Source: Paralithodes platypus (Eukaryota; Arthropoda; Malacostraca; Decapoda; Lithodidae). From it: a stretch of DNA of 64,000 nucleotides. Below are positions 1-10,041 of this stretch, one piece after another. The DNA is taken from the NCBI GenBank assembly GCA_032716605.1, contig CM064519.1, forward strand, positions 27,969,068 through 28,033,067, read 5' to 3'. The position numbers and the translations under genes were made by a program. Numbering within the stretch: position 1 is the stretch's first letter; each line of letters opens with the position of its first letter. The notes under the pieces are model-generated. The model was not told where the DNA came from and did no database searches. It saw nothing but the letters and a program-made list of their open reading frames with translations.

Positions 1-36
1 TGAATAGTGATGCATGTTGTGGGAACCAGACTGCTG

Positions 37-152
37 TTTGTGTGTGTGTGTATGTATGTATGTGTGTGCGTAGATGTGAGTGTGTGTGTGTGTGTGAGCG
101 TATATGTGAGCGTGTGTATGTGTGTGCATATGTGTGATCGTGTGTGTGTTTA
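37..152. repeat. GT-rich imperfect microsatellite
   Basis: Runs of tgtgtg with interspersed ta, gc and ga steps. The short reading frame across it is repetitive V/C/M and is not a gene. Confidence 0.85.
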
Positions 153-195
153 CCGCTCAAACTTCTTCGAACTTCTAAGCAATTCTCGAAAGTAA

Positions 196-575
196 ATATG
201 TACAAAGGAAATCAAGCAACAACAGGTCTAGTGACCCCTCTAGGCTGCTTGTCCTCCAAAACACTGATGATCGAGTGTCCAAACAGTGGTTTAAAGTGGG
301 TAAGGGAAAATTGGAAAGGGAACTACTGCCCTGGAACCAATGTCCGTGGCAGGATTAGGAAGTTAGTAGGGGACAGATGGCTTAGTAACATAACAGTTAT
401 AAGGGATCTTTCGTATATCTGGGAAAAAGAGAATGACGTCTTAGTAATATATATATATACGCAATAATCCTTGATGAATCTGAGGGGGGAATAAAATGAA
501 GTTATCCATTCACAAACGCAGTCAGCCGCGGGTTTGATGCAAGATATTTGTCTAGGCAAAGTTTAAAAGAATCAC
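196..575 (-). mobile_element. CR1-type LINE 3' fragment (copy N1)
   Basis: Matches the 3' UTR and extreme 3' coding end of the longer copies at 31.05-32.3 kb and 48.34-51.15 kb. Read on the minus strand it ends in ctttgtac, the start of the family's 3' repeat. It is severely 5' truncated. About 90 bp between roughly 390 and 480 (including an AT run) are absent from the other two copies, so this copy has an insertion or keeps an older 3' UTR. No function remains. Confidence 0.8.
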
Positions 576-644
576 AAATGTACAGTACATGTACGCGCGT
601 ACACATACTACCCTAACTCACACATAAACATACCTACCAATACA

Positions 645-647
<3 letters not shown>

Positions 648-737
<90 letters not shown>
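648..737. repeat. (CT)n microsatellite
   Basis: Uninterrupted CT dinucleotide run of about 45 units. The Arg/Glu reading frame on the minus strand is an artefact. The following 738-1042 is AT-rich sequence with nothing recognised. Confidence 0.97.
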
Positions 738-740
<3 letters not shown>

Positions 741-1042
741 AGTAAGGGAAACGATAACATGAGACACATAAATAAGTGTGACGAATATAAACAGTAAATG
801 AAACTAAAGAAAAAGAAAAAAAAAATCAGATGAAAACGAGAGGCAACCCCATGGTCAAAAACGTCAACAAGAGAGCCCTCTGATTGTGTATGCGTGTTCT
901 CTCCATTACAAGGATCCACACCAGAAAACTGACGAAACCCAAAAAGAGGCTATAGAGAACAGGACGAAAAGTTGTTCACAGTTAGGCCTTGTATATAACG
1001 GTAAACAAACATATAATACATATTATACAAATACATAGATAT

Positions 1043-1540
1043 ATAAGTAAGTAAACAAAAAATATTTATACATAAATAAGTAAGTAAACAAAATATTTAT
1101 ACATAAATAAGTAAGTAAACAAAATATTTATACATAAATAAGTAAGTAAACAAAATATTTATACATAAATAATTAAGTAAAACAAATATTTATACATAAA
1201 TAATTAAGTAAACAAAATATTTATACATAAATAAGTAAGTAAACAAAATATTTATACATAAATAAGTAAGTAAACAAAATATTTATACATAAATAAGTAA
1301 GTAAACAAAATAGTTATACATAAATAAGTAAGTAAACAAAATAGTTATACATAAATAAGTAAGTAAACAAAATATTTATACATAAATAAGTAAGTAAACA
1401 AAATATTTATACATAAATAAGTAAGTAAACAAAATATTTATACATAAATAAGTAAGTAAACAAAATATTTATACATAAATAAGTAAGTAAACAAAATATT
1501 TATACATATATAAGTAAGTAAACTAAATATTTATCCATAA
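1043..1540. repeat. 31-bp tandem array (R1), about 16 copies
   Basis: The period is 31 bp, measured between successive aaac motifs (for example 1086 and 1117). The unit contains taagtaagtaaacaaaatat. Copies are nearly identical, with scattered variants such as tagttatac for tatttatac. AT-rich and non-coding. Confidence 0.93.
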
Positions 1541-1563
1541 ACAGGAAAAGAGGCAAAACTATA

Positions 1564-1768
1564 GTCTATTCGCTGTAAGTAGGCGAAAAATCATGACCTC
1601 TACCCTCTGTAATTCAAGAACGACTAGAGTAATGGAGCTAATATTTCCACCATTTGGGAAGAGTAAGTCGAGGAATAGATGTGGAAATTTACAGCCAATT
1701 TGCTTTAGTCCTTTTTGAGTTACAGAGGATAGAGGTATTTATTTCTCGCCTACTTACAGTGAATAGAC
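1564..1768. mobile_element. Palindromic TA-flanked MITE, family E copy 1
   Basis: Terminal inverted repeats begin gtctattcgctgtaagtagg and close with the complementary ccta-cttacagtgaatagac, flanked by TA. The inner parts also pair (ctctgtaattcaag against ttgagttacagag). A second copy lies at 44027-44232. TA flanks fit a Tc1/mariner-type target, but no transposase is visible. Confidence 0.75.
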
Positions 1769-1920
1769 TATAGCAAATATAGAGTGAAAAGTGATGGCCA
1801 GTATGACGAAATACCAGAGTTCAGCAGTTCATAAAATTAATGTAATTACCAATGGGAAGCTTCCTTCCACCGACGTATATGTGTAGACACATGAAGCAGA
1901 CACATGCGATTTAATATTTG

Positions 1921-2003
1921 TGTGATATGACTCAGCCAGGCCTCGAACCCAGGCCAGTAGTGCAGCACTCCAACACCTTAACCACTAGGCCATCGAGGCG
2001 CTA
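1921..2003 (-). mobile_element. tRNA-derived SINE head
   Basis: On the minus strand the sequence has a tRNA-like box A (tggcctagtggttaagg) and box B (gggttcgaggc) at tRNA spacing, starting gcctcgatgg. No clean cloverleaf with a 3' acceptor is evident and unique-looking sequence follows, so a SINE or tRNA pseudogene is more likely than a working tRNA gene. Confidence 0.65.
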
Positions 2004-2072
2004 AAAGTTAAGAGAGCTGGCTTCATGTTTCCACCACCAAGGATTACTTAATGTGTATAATATAATCGTTAA

Positions 2073-2446
2073 GGGGGTCACCCGCCTTTTTTATCTTTCT
2101 CTTCTTTTCTCTCTTTCCCTGGCTTGCATCCATTCGGCCCCATTCAGCCAACTGTTTTAAGACGTTTATCCCCATCCAGGTGTCGATTTCTTCCTGGCGA
2201 GCGAAAGCGAGCCAGCATATTTTTAAAAATGTTTTTGACTGCAGGCTAAATTTGTACATTTGTTTATAGAAAAATGTCTCTGACGAAGCCGTATTTCTCC
2301 ATACAATGTTGGCTTGCTATCGCTCGCCAGGAAGAAATCTACACCTGGATGGGGATAAACGTCCTAAAATACTAGGCTGAATGCGGCAGAATGGATACAA
2401 ACCAGAGAAAGAGAGAAAAGGAGAGAAAAAATGCTGCTCACACCCC
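2073..2446. mobile_element. Foldback MITE family B copy 1
   Basis: Flanked by TTAA at 2069-2072 and 2447-2450. The ends read GGGGGTCACC...GGTG-type CACCCC. The two arms are long inverted repeats (ggcttg-tatccattcggccc, cgtttatccccatccagg, ggcgagcg). The centre has a small gaagcc/ggctt-type hairpin. Non-coding. Confidence 0.9.
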
Positions 2447-2496
2447 TTAACAGTTTTAATACAATCCCAGTCATAAATTCTACCCCCGAATGGTAG

Positions 2497-2673
2497 AAGT
2501 ACAAAGGAGTACAAAGGAAATCAAGCAACAACAGATCTAGTGACCCTTCTAGGTTGCTTGTCCTCCAAAACACTGAGGATCAAGTGTCCAAACAGTGGTT
2601 TAGAGTGGGTAAGGGAACATTGGAAAGGGAATTACTGCCCTGGAACTAATGTCCGTGGCAGGATTAGGAAGTT
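2497..2673 (-). mobile_element. CR1-type LINE 3' UTR fragment (copy N2)
   Basis: Carries only the 3' UTR block seen at 31.05 and 48.35 kb. On the minus strand it ends in a repeated 10-mer (ctttgtactc twice), the family's terminal microsatellite. No coding sequence is left. Confidence 0.8.
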
Positions 2674-2780
2674 AAACACACAGAGTAACACAGAGTAGAA
2701 GAGTAATTTAGGAGTTAAACACACAGATCTGCTTCAAATCCAAAAATATATCGGCAAATTATTATATAAGGCTTGGGGTA

Positions 2781-2991
2781 CGGTTGGCCAAATAAGTCGT
2801 GTCGCTTCTGTCATTACGTTTTGCTCGATGTATGCTGTATTAATGTCTGTCAGATGTTGAATAGGGTGTGTAAAGATAGGATCATGGTTGTATATCTCAC
2901 TCTGAACGATGATGTAAACCTTAGATAGCGCCGATACCAATTATTGATCGAAATATACTTAGTGCCGCGCCATGACTTATTTGGCCCACTG
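2781..2991 (+). mobile_element. TA-flanked MITE family F copy 1
   Basis: The left end is cggttggccaaataagtc and the right end gacttatttggcccactg, each next to TA (2779-2780 and 2992-2993). Read inward from the right the end is CAGTGGGCC, like Tc1/mariner termini beginning CAGT. A copy in the opposite orientation lies at 5329-5539. Confidence 0.75.
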
Positions 2992-2995
2992 TACT

Positions 2996-3482
2996 TGCTT
3001 ACAGACCTGCATACACTAGCAGGCCTTGGTGGCTCGCAGGTGGCACTGTACATGCTTACATTACAGGCCTGCATACACTAGCAGGCCTTGGTGGCTCGCA
3101 GGTGGCACTGTACATGCTTACATTACAGACCTGCATACACTAGCAGGCCTTGGTGGCTCGCAGGTGCCACTGTACATGCTTACATTACAGACCTGCATAC
3201 ACTAGCAGGCCTTGGTGGCTCGCAGGTGGCACTGTACATGCTTACATTACAGACCTGCATACACTAGCAGGCCTTGGTGGCTCGCAGGTGGCACTGTACA
3301 TGCTTACATTACAGACCTGCATACACTAGCAGGCCTTGGTGGCTCGCAGGTGCCACTGTACATGCTTACATTACAGACCTGCATACACTAGCAGGCCTTG
3401 GTGGCTCGCAGGTGGCACTGTACATGCTTACATTACAGACCTGCATACACTAGCAGGCCTTGGTGGCCCGCAGGTGGCACTG
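2996..3482. repeat. 62-bp tandem array (R2), about 8 copies
   Basis: The period is 62 bp. The unit includes catacactagcaggccttgg and tggctcgcaggtg(g/c)cactg. It begins immediately beside the right end of the family F MITE at 2991. Variants are single base changes. Sequence 3483-3593 after it is not repeated here. Confidence 0.93.
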
Positions 3483-3593
3483 TTGGTAGCGGACCACCAT
3501 ATTTGCCACCTACAAATAATTATAAATAGTATGATTAGCGGCTTTTTACGGGGTCATGATATAGGTGTCGTGCACGTACTGTACTTACCCCTA

Positions 3594-4616
3594 TTAACAC
3601 TATCCGGTGCAACGTCTTGGGGGTTATTAGGATATTTAGTTATATTAACACTATCCGGTGCAACGTCTTGGGGGTTATCAGGATATTTGGTTATATTAAC
3701 ACTATCCGGTGCAACGTCTTGGGGGTTATCAGGATATTTGGTTATATTAACACTATCCGGTGCAACGTCTTGGGGGTTATCAGGATATTTGGTTATATTA
3801 ACACTATCCGGTGCAACGTCTTGGGGGTTATCAGGATATTTGGTTATATTAACACTATCCGGTGCAACGTCTTGGGGGTTATCAGGATATTTGGTTATAT
3901 TAACACTATCCGGTGCAACGTCTTGGGGGTTATCAGGATATTTGGTTATATTAACACTATCCGGTGCAACGTCTTGGGGGTTATCAGGATATTTGGTTAT
4001 ATTAACACTATCCGGTGCAACGTCTTGGGGGTTATTAGGATATTTGGTTATATTAACACTATCCGGTGCAACGTCTTGGGGGTTATCAGGATATTTGGTT
4101 ATATTAACACTATCCGGTGCAACGTCTTGGGGGTTATCAGGATATTTGGTTATATTAACACTATCCGGTGCAACGTCTTGGGGGTTATTAGGATATTTGG
4201 TTATATTAACACTATCCGGTGCAACGTCTTGGGGGTTATCAGGATATTTGGTTATATTAACACTATCCGGTGCAACGTCTTGGGGGTTATCAGGATATTT
4301 GGTTATATTAACACTATCCGGTGCAACGTCTTGGGGGTTATTAGGATATTTGGTTATATTAACACTATCCGGTGCAACGTCTTGGGGGTTATCAGGATAT
4401 TTGGTTATATTAACACTATCCGGTGCAACGTCTTGGGGGTTATTAGGATATTTGGTTATATTAACACTATCCGGTGCAACGTCTTGGGGGTTATCAGGAT
4501 ATTTGGTTATATTAACACTATCCGGTGCAACGTCTTGGGGGTTATCAGGATATTTGGTTATATTAACACTATCCGGTGCAACGTCTTGGGGGTTATTAGG
4601 ATATTTGGTTATATTA
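3594..4616 (+). repeat. 51-bp tandem array (R3), 20 copies
   Basis: The unit begins ttaacactatccggtgcaac and is 51 bp. Because 51 is divisible by 3 and the unit lacks stops, two plus-strand frames stay open throughout (17-residue repeats such as LTLSGATSWGLSGYLVI). The only common variant is ttatcagg/ttattagg. There is no signal peptide, no non-repeat domain and no sign of coding selection, so I treat the frames as artefacts. A diverged single unit lies at 9117-9172. Confidence 0.93.
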
Positions 4617-4719
4617 ATATTGAGGGTTTTTTTCTTTTTTCTTTTTTTTTCTCATTTTCGAACAATGTATTTTTTAGTTTATCCCTATACTTAAAAAAAC
4701 ACCTCTCCAGACCCCCTTC

Positions 4720-4970
4720 AAACTAAAAAAAGGTCCCCCAGACCCCCTTCAAGCTTAATATGTACATTTTTCGGTAGAAAAATTTCCCGGCCGAAGGCCG
4801 TTTTCTTAGAAATTGCAGGCTCGCTATCGCTCGCCTAAGAAATATCGACACCTTATTGGGGTGAAGAGTCTTATAATCGCCAATCTAATGAGTTGAAACG
4901 TCTTAAAAATCTCCAAACTAATGAAGTAAAAACAGGGAGGATCCAAAAATGACCCGCCTTGCACCAATTA
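4720..4970 (+). mobile_element. Diverged MITE family A copy (A1)
   Basis: Keeps the core landmarks of family A: tcaagcttaatatgtac, the hairpin acatttttcggtagaaaaat, cggccgaaggccg and ggctcgctatcgctcgcc. Termini are eroded, with no clear TTAA. A short tandem of cagacccccttcaa lies at its left end. Confidence 0.7.
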
Positions 4971-5328
4971 GGACTAATATGGTTACCAACCGGCAAAGTC
5001 AAACAGTTACCTAGGTAGTACTGGACACTGTTTGTTCCTCTCACTACATCCAACCGAGCTGCACTTGTTTGCAGGGCAGCACTGGACAGCACTGTATAAA
5101 AGTGAGTGGGTGAGGGGTGTCACACAACCACCTATGGTACCACATGTACCGTATGGAAGTTTATAATTCAATTAATGTCACCTCCATAATCTACCAGCAC
5201 ACACTACTGGAATAGTAGAACTAAAACAACATAATTGCCTGCAAATAATATACCGTAGCTTGTTATAATAGTACTAACAAGCTTTACACACCGCCTCTAA
5301 GATTGCTGTTCCCCAGGTATCTGAAGTA

Positions 5329-5539
5329 CAATCGCGCTATTAAGTGATGTCTCGGCATCAAGTATGTTTTGATAAATAATTGGTATCCTCAATATCTAAG
5401 CTTCTTTTCTTCATATCGAGTGAAATATACAAACATATTCCTACACTTACCCACCCTATTCAACATCTGATAGACATTAATACAGCACAGAGCAAGCCAA
5501 ACATAATGACAGCTGGGACGTGACTTATTAGCGCCACCG
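5329..5539 (-). mobile_element. TA-flanked MITE family F copy 2
   Basis: Reverse-complement match to 2781-2991 (shared aataattggtatc, ccctattcaacatctgatagacattaata, in opposite orientation). Its right end is tgacttattagcgccaccg followed by TA. It is more diverged than copy 1. Confidence 0.7.
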
Positions 5540-5628
5540 TACACAGCAGACAAAGAGTGACATCTGCAGGGAATAACACTGTTGTAAATTGTAATGCATC
5601 ATACATAATATTATACACTGACATTTAT

Positions 5629-5976
5629 GGGGGGTGACCTGCCTTTGTTCTCCCCTGTTTCTCTCTTTCTCTGGCTTGTATCCATTAGGCCCAATTCAGC
5701 CTACTGTTTATCCCCATGCAGGTGTCATTTTTATCCTGGCGAGCGGTACCGAGCCAGCATATTTGTTTAAAAAAAAATTGACAGCAGGCTAAAATTGTCT
5801 CCGGCGAAGCCGGATTTCTCCATACAATGCTGGCTCGCTATCGCTTGCTAGTAAAAAGTCGACACCTATATGGGGATAAACACCTTAAAACAGCAGGCTG
5901 AATGGGGCCGAATGGATACAAGCTAGGGAAAGAGAGAAAAGGAGAGACAGATACAAAAAAAGACGGTGACCCCCCC
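5629..5976. mobile_element. Foldback MITE family B copy 2
   Basis: Left flank TTAT (a TTAA variant), right flank TTAA at 5977-5980. Arms and central hairpin match the other B copies. Its right TTAA is shared directly with the A element that starts at 5981. Confidence 0.88.
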
Positions 5977-5980
5977 TTAA

Positions 5981-6298
5981 GGGGAGGTATTTAGTTTGTT
6001 CCCTAGACCTCCATCAAGCTTAAAATTACACCCCCTAGAGTCCCTTTCAAGATAAATTTGTACAATTTTCGGTAGAAAAATGTCCCGGCCGAAGGCCGGT
6101 TCCTCTTAAATTACAGGCTCGCTATCGCTCGCCAGGATAAAATCGACACCTGAATTGCACGAATGGTCTTAATATGGGGTGAAAGTTCTTAAAATCGCTA
6201 AACTAATGGGGCAAACGTTTTATAATATCAAAAGCAATGGGGCTAAACATGAGAGAGAAAGGGGTCAAGAAAAAAATCCCTCAAGTGGAGATCTCCCC
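5981..6298 (+). mobile_element. TTAA MITE family A copy (A2), reference description
   Basis: Bounded by TTAA at 5977-5980 and 6299-6302, with inverted ends GGGGAGGT and A(T/G)CTCCCC. In order it holds cctccatcaagcttaaaa, a stem-loop acatttt-cggtag-aaaatgt, a second stem ccggcc-gaa-ggccgg, the block ggctcgctatcgctcgcc, cgacacctga, repeated phrases of the form (a)aatggggc-gaa-gt-cttaaaatc, and ctaaacatgagagagaaagg. It has no open frame of note and must be mobilised by an enzyme encoded elsewhere. TTAA-specific superfamilies such as piggyBac are candidates. Confidence 0.88.
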
Positions 6299-6302
6299 TT
6301 AA

Positions 6303-6852
6303 CTAACATGGTAACTGATATTCTTCTAACTTATGAACTATTATGCATTGTCTTCATTTTGTAATAACTACTTTGCATATACGGCCTTTTCATATTTATA
6401 GAGTTGATGTAAATGTAATAACCTTTTCATGTTGGTTCGCCGGGCCAGAGTCGGTTTAGAGTTTACGATCATTGCGGTTTAACTGTACGGTCGTATCCAA
6501 GCCATATTTCTCGTATATTGCTCTCCTTCATTCTCTCCTAAACCCAAACTACACATGTCTTCACCAACAGAATAATAATATAACGTAACGTTAAAACATG
6601 TGTTAAAAGCAACTAGAGCCGATCGAGGTCATCATGTATTCGTATTAACACTTAAATACTAACTTCTAAGCGTATTTGTTTTCGGTGAAAATCATTATAC
6701 TTTTCCTGACCTTTTACTAACCTACTTCTCTAGATGTAATTAGTAGGGGGTATTATATCGTATAATGATCTTACTCATATACTCATATACTCATATACTA
6801 CAGTCTATTTGACTTTGCTCTATTCCAAAAAAAAAATCTAAGAAGTATTAAA
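6303..6852. other. AT-rich interval, nothing recognised
   Basis: Contains a short atactcatatactcatatac direct repeat near 6775 but no coding, RNA or transposon signature that I can support. Confidence 0.5.
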
Positions 6853-7310
6853 TTGATACGCAGCCTGACTTTACAGCCTTCCGTCTCATTAACTCACGTA
6901 CACTCACCAATTATCTGCAGTCGCTCTCTCAATGCAATGTTGCATTTCTCTCACTATTCTACCGCTATTACAATTATCAGTGTTTCTCAGATCTCTCTCA
7001 GTGTATACCACCCCCTCTTCGTAGAGCACGTAGCACCCGTCTTGCAACACAATCCCACCCCTACTCTGTGCAGCTCTCCAACCCAAGAGTGAAACGTTAT
7101 TCTCAAGTTTTCTTCTATTCAAGAGCTGAGCTCTGGAATTCTCTCAGAATCAGTCTTTCCCTCTTCCTATGATTTAAATTGCTTCAAACTCCGTGTGTCC
7201 AGGAATTTTGGCTCGAACGTCCCTTAATTTTGGCCCTGTCACTCTTTCAACTCTGGGGGAGGCTCTCACTACAGGCAGTTCTGCCTTTTGTCTCCCTCAC
7301 TCACATAGAA
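6853..7310 (+). mobile_element. LINE reverse-transcriptase C-terminal remnant
   Basis: The conceptual translation reads like the tail of a non-LTR retrotransposon ORF2. A stretch SVQLSNPRVKRYSQVFFYSR is followed by AELWNSL; after a frameshift near 7146 it continues ESVFPSSYDLNCFKLRVSRN. The following stop and tail (ctctcactacaggcagtt...) match in reverse at 28.90-29.00 kb, so this is a dispersed family. It is inactive: frameshifted and 5' truncated. Confidence 0.72.
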
Positions 7311-7560
7311 AAAAAAAATCAGGTTCATGTAATCGTTATCATAAACTGACCCATACCTGAATGGCTACTTACAGCCCTACAGTGACTTTATCCTGTTTGT
7401 TGAAACTGTATAATTATATGGTGCGCAGTGTTTATAGAATTACTGTATATTGTTCTGTGGGAATGACTGTAGGTGTGTATGTACAGTCGAAGACATAAAG
7501 GACGATGCACCCATTTGAAAGTAGGTCAACTCAAATGAGATTGTACAATGGCTTAACTGT

Positions 7561-7695
7561 GTTGGTGGTGTAATGGTTTTGATGCTTATGTTCTGGGTGT
7601 GGTGTCCCGACTTCGAATCATCCCGGGAGGACCATATATTTCCATTAGTTTATTCAAGTACATTGGGGTTTGTAATGGATGATTAATGTTAAGAA
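7561..7695 (+). mobile_element. tRNA-derived SINE, copy with unoccupied TTAA
   Basis: tRNA-like box A (gtggtgtaatgg) and box B (gacttcgaatc) are followed by a tail ending gatgattaatgttaagaacggg. The closely similar copy at 41141 has a family C MITE inserted at exactly this TTAA. Confidence 0.75.
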
Positions 7696-7758
7696 CGGGG
7701 GGGGGGGGTTTACCGTACTCAATTAGTATAACCCTGATGGTTCAGAACTTTGCTTTAA

Positions 7759-8119
7759 GGGGAGATAGGTCTTTTTGTTTTTGGACCCTCTTCTCCCTCG
7801 TGTTAAACCCCATTAGTTTGGAGATTTAAAGACGTTCGGCCCATTATTTGGCGATTTTAACACCATTCGCCCAATGTTGTTCTTAATTTTAAGACCTTTC
7901 GTGTCGATTTTTTTTCCTGGCGAGCGATAGCGAGCCTGTAATTTGAAGAGGAATCAGCCTTCGGCTGGGACATTTTTCTACCGAAAAATGTACAAATCTA
8001 TCTTGAATGGGGGTCTAGGGGCTTTTTTTTAAAGCTTGATGGGAGGTCTAGCGAGAAAACTAAAAAATATATGAATGAATTAATATATACCGGTAGACCA
8101 AAACATAACCACTACCCCC
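7759..8119 (-). mobile_element. MITE family A copy (A3)
   Basis: Reverse orientation (cgagcgatagcgagcctg; ttcggctgggac; hairpin). TTAA flanks at 7755-7758 and 8120-8123. The right TTAA is shared with the oppositely oriented A4. Confidence 0.88.
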
Positions 8120-8123
8120 TTAA

Positions 8124-8446
8124 GGGGAGGTTTTTAGTTGATTCCCTAGACTTCCATCAAACTTAAAATTACTCCCCCTTGACCCCCTTTCAAGATAAAT
8201 TTGTACATTTTTCGGTAGAAAAATGTCCCGGCCGAAGGCCGGTGCCCCTTAAATTACAGGCTCGCTATCGCTCGCCAGGAAAAAATCGACACCTAAATGG
8301 CACGAACGGTCTTAAAATTGACAGAAATGGGGCGAGGGTTCTTAAAATCGCCAAACTAATGGGGCAAGCGTCTTTAAATCTCACAAGCAATGGGGCTAAA
8401 CATGAGGGAGAAAGAGGTTCAGAAAAAAATCCTCCAGGTAGAACCC
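8124..8446 (+). mobile_element. MITE family A copy (A4)
   Basis: Begins GGGGAGG right after the TTAA that closes A3 and ends before TTAA at 8447-8450. Internal landmarks are intact, including ccggccgaaggccggtg. The right terminus is eroded (gaaccc for ctcccc). Confidence 0.87.
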
Positions 8447-8599
8447 TTAAAGGTCCAAAGATTTCAATTACTATAACCGTATAAGACTTAGTAATTATGT
8501 TCACCATTGTTCAGTAGTCTGGAAAGTACTCGTGTACTGTACACTCTTCCGCACTCACTCACGCGTGTTTACTCTTCCCCAAAACTCGTTATTCTTTAA

Positions 8600-8804
8600 C
8601 CCCTTTAGTACGATGACGTAATTTTCATCATATTCTGGTTACCATAAGATGACTTGCTTTCGCTTACAATCTACCTCTAGGACTCAAAGGGGTAAATAGG
8701 ATCGCAATAAACCCTCTGAATAACATAGGTCCTTCTTAAACTGCAGAACATTTTCTAATTTTAGCCAGAATGAAAAGTTTAAAGACGTCGTCGTGTTCAA
8801 GGGG
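8600..8804 (+). mobile_element. MITE family C copy (C0)
   Basis: Starts CCCCTTTAGTACGATGACG after TTAA (8596-8599) and ends gacgtcgtcgtgttcaagggg followed by TTAT. The centre has gtccttcttaaactgcag, matching other C copies. Its right end is the first unit of the adjoining 48-bp array. Confidence 0.8.
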
Positions 8805-9116
8805 TTATTACATCATTCTACACTCATTAAAGACGTCGTCGTGTTCAAGGGGTTATTACATCATTCTACACTCATTAAAGACGTCGTCGTGTTCAAGGGG
8901 TTATTACATCATTCTACACTCATTAAAGACGTCGTCGTGTTCAAGGGGTTATTACATCATTCTACACTCATTAAAGACGTCGTCGTGTTCAAGGGGTTAT
9001 TACATCATTCTACACTCATTAAAGACGTCGTCGTGTTCAAGGGGTTATTACATCATTCTACACTCATTAAAGACGTCGTCGTGTTCAAGGGGTTATTACA
9101 TCATTCTACACTCATT
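8781..9116 (+). repeat. 48-bp tandem array (R4), 7 copies, seeded by a MITE end
   Basis: Seven essentially identical 48-bp units. Each has the last 24 bp of the C0 MITE (aaagacgtcgtcgtgttcaa plus gggg), then TTAT and 20 bp of flank (tacatcattctacactcatt). The 16-residue repeating frame is an artefact of 48 being a multiple of 3. Confidence 0.92.
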
Positions 9117-9172
9117 TAACACTATCTGGTCCGACGTGTTGTGGGTTTTATGATATTTGGTTTAATAATTAT
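9117..9172 (+). repeat. Single diverged unit of the 51-bp repeat
   Basis: taacactatctggtccgacg followed by tgttgtgggttttatgatat and ttggtttaataattattgag aligns along its length with the R3 unit and with R3's exit sequence (ttaatattgaggg). It lies directly after array R4. Confidence 0.75.
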
Positions 9173-9479
9173 TGAGGAATTTGCTTGTTTTTGCCAACTC
9201 CCAGGTTATATCTCACTTATATAAGCTTACTCATTTCCTAAACTAATTATTTATATCCTAATTAAAGGGAATATAGGCTAAACACCTTTCATCACTGTAA
9301 CTCATTACTATGTATACCCCCCCCCCCTCTCTTACACTCTAGTACACTTACCAACACACTAAACCTCATAGGGAATAATTCCACCAAATGTTGTTACCCC
9401 GGGAGAATAATTCAGTGCCATTAACCCTTTTACAAATCTTATTACTTACCTGCCGCAGCAACACAGGAATTATATTGTT

Positions 9480-9536
<57 letters not shown>
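9480..9536. repeat. (GT)n microsatellite
   Basis: Uninterrupted GT run of about 27 units after tttgtttg. Flanking 9173-9479 and 9540-9838 show no gene. Confidence 0.96.
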
Positions 9537-9541
<5 letters not shown>

Positions 9542-9839
9542 TAATAAATAATTGTCGGTTTACTGTTCATTGCAGCCCTGAGGCTGAAAATCTACAAATC
9601 TACAGAGTTTTTCTTAAACCTACAGTAGGTACAGTACAATGCTTATTCTACCTTAACTTTGAAGTAACATGTGACCTTTGGCGACCGTGAGGTGACTGGC
9701 TTCCCACCAAGTACATACGCAGATGCACTTTGTATTGGTGAGAAGTATGTGTAGGCTAACAGAGGCTGATAGCAGCTTGGTTAGGGAGGAACCACGATAT
9801 AGTTATCTCTGTCACTATGGCCGAAAAACATTTTAGGAT

Positions 9840-9925
9840 TCTGATGGAGACTCGAACCCTCGCCCCGGCCCTCACGGTCAGCGCAAGACATAGCACCTTA
9901 AACCACGGGACCACAGCGACCCGTG
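9840..9925 (-). mobile_element. tRNA-derived SINE head
   Basis: On the minus strand: gtcgctgtggtcccgtggtt (box A region) and gggttcgagtctcc (box B) at tRNA spacing. Most likely a SINE or tRNA pseudogene. Confidence 0.6.
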
Positions 9926-10041
9926 TGTGTGGATGCTTGTGTTTATATATTGTTAATTAATATTGTGTTCGTGTGCGTGTAGTGCTTGTGATTGTTATTA
10001 TTAAAGATATTAATGTAGGCGGTGTTAATAGTAATGTCTAT

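Noticed and set aside
3336..4726. Plus-strand frames of 452 and 369 codons with 17-residue repeats
   Set aside because: 51-bp units divisible by 3 keep frames open. Two overlapping frames are equally open and the variants do not favour synonymous sites.
6853..7122. Two short overlapping frames on opposite strands as genes
   Set aside because: The plus strand is better explained as a frameshifted LINE C-terminus; the minus frame is its shadow.
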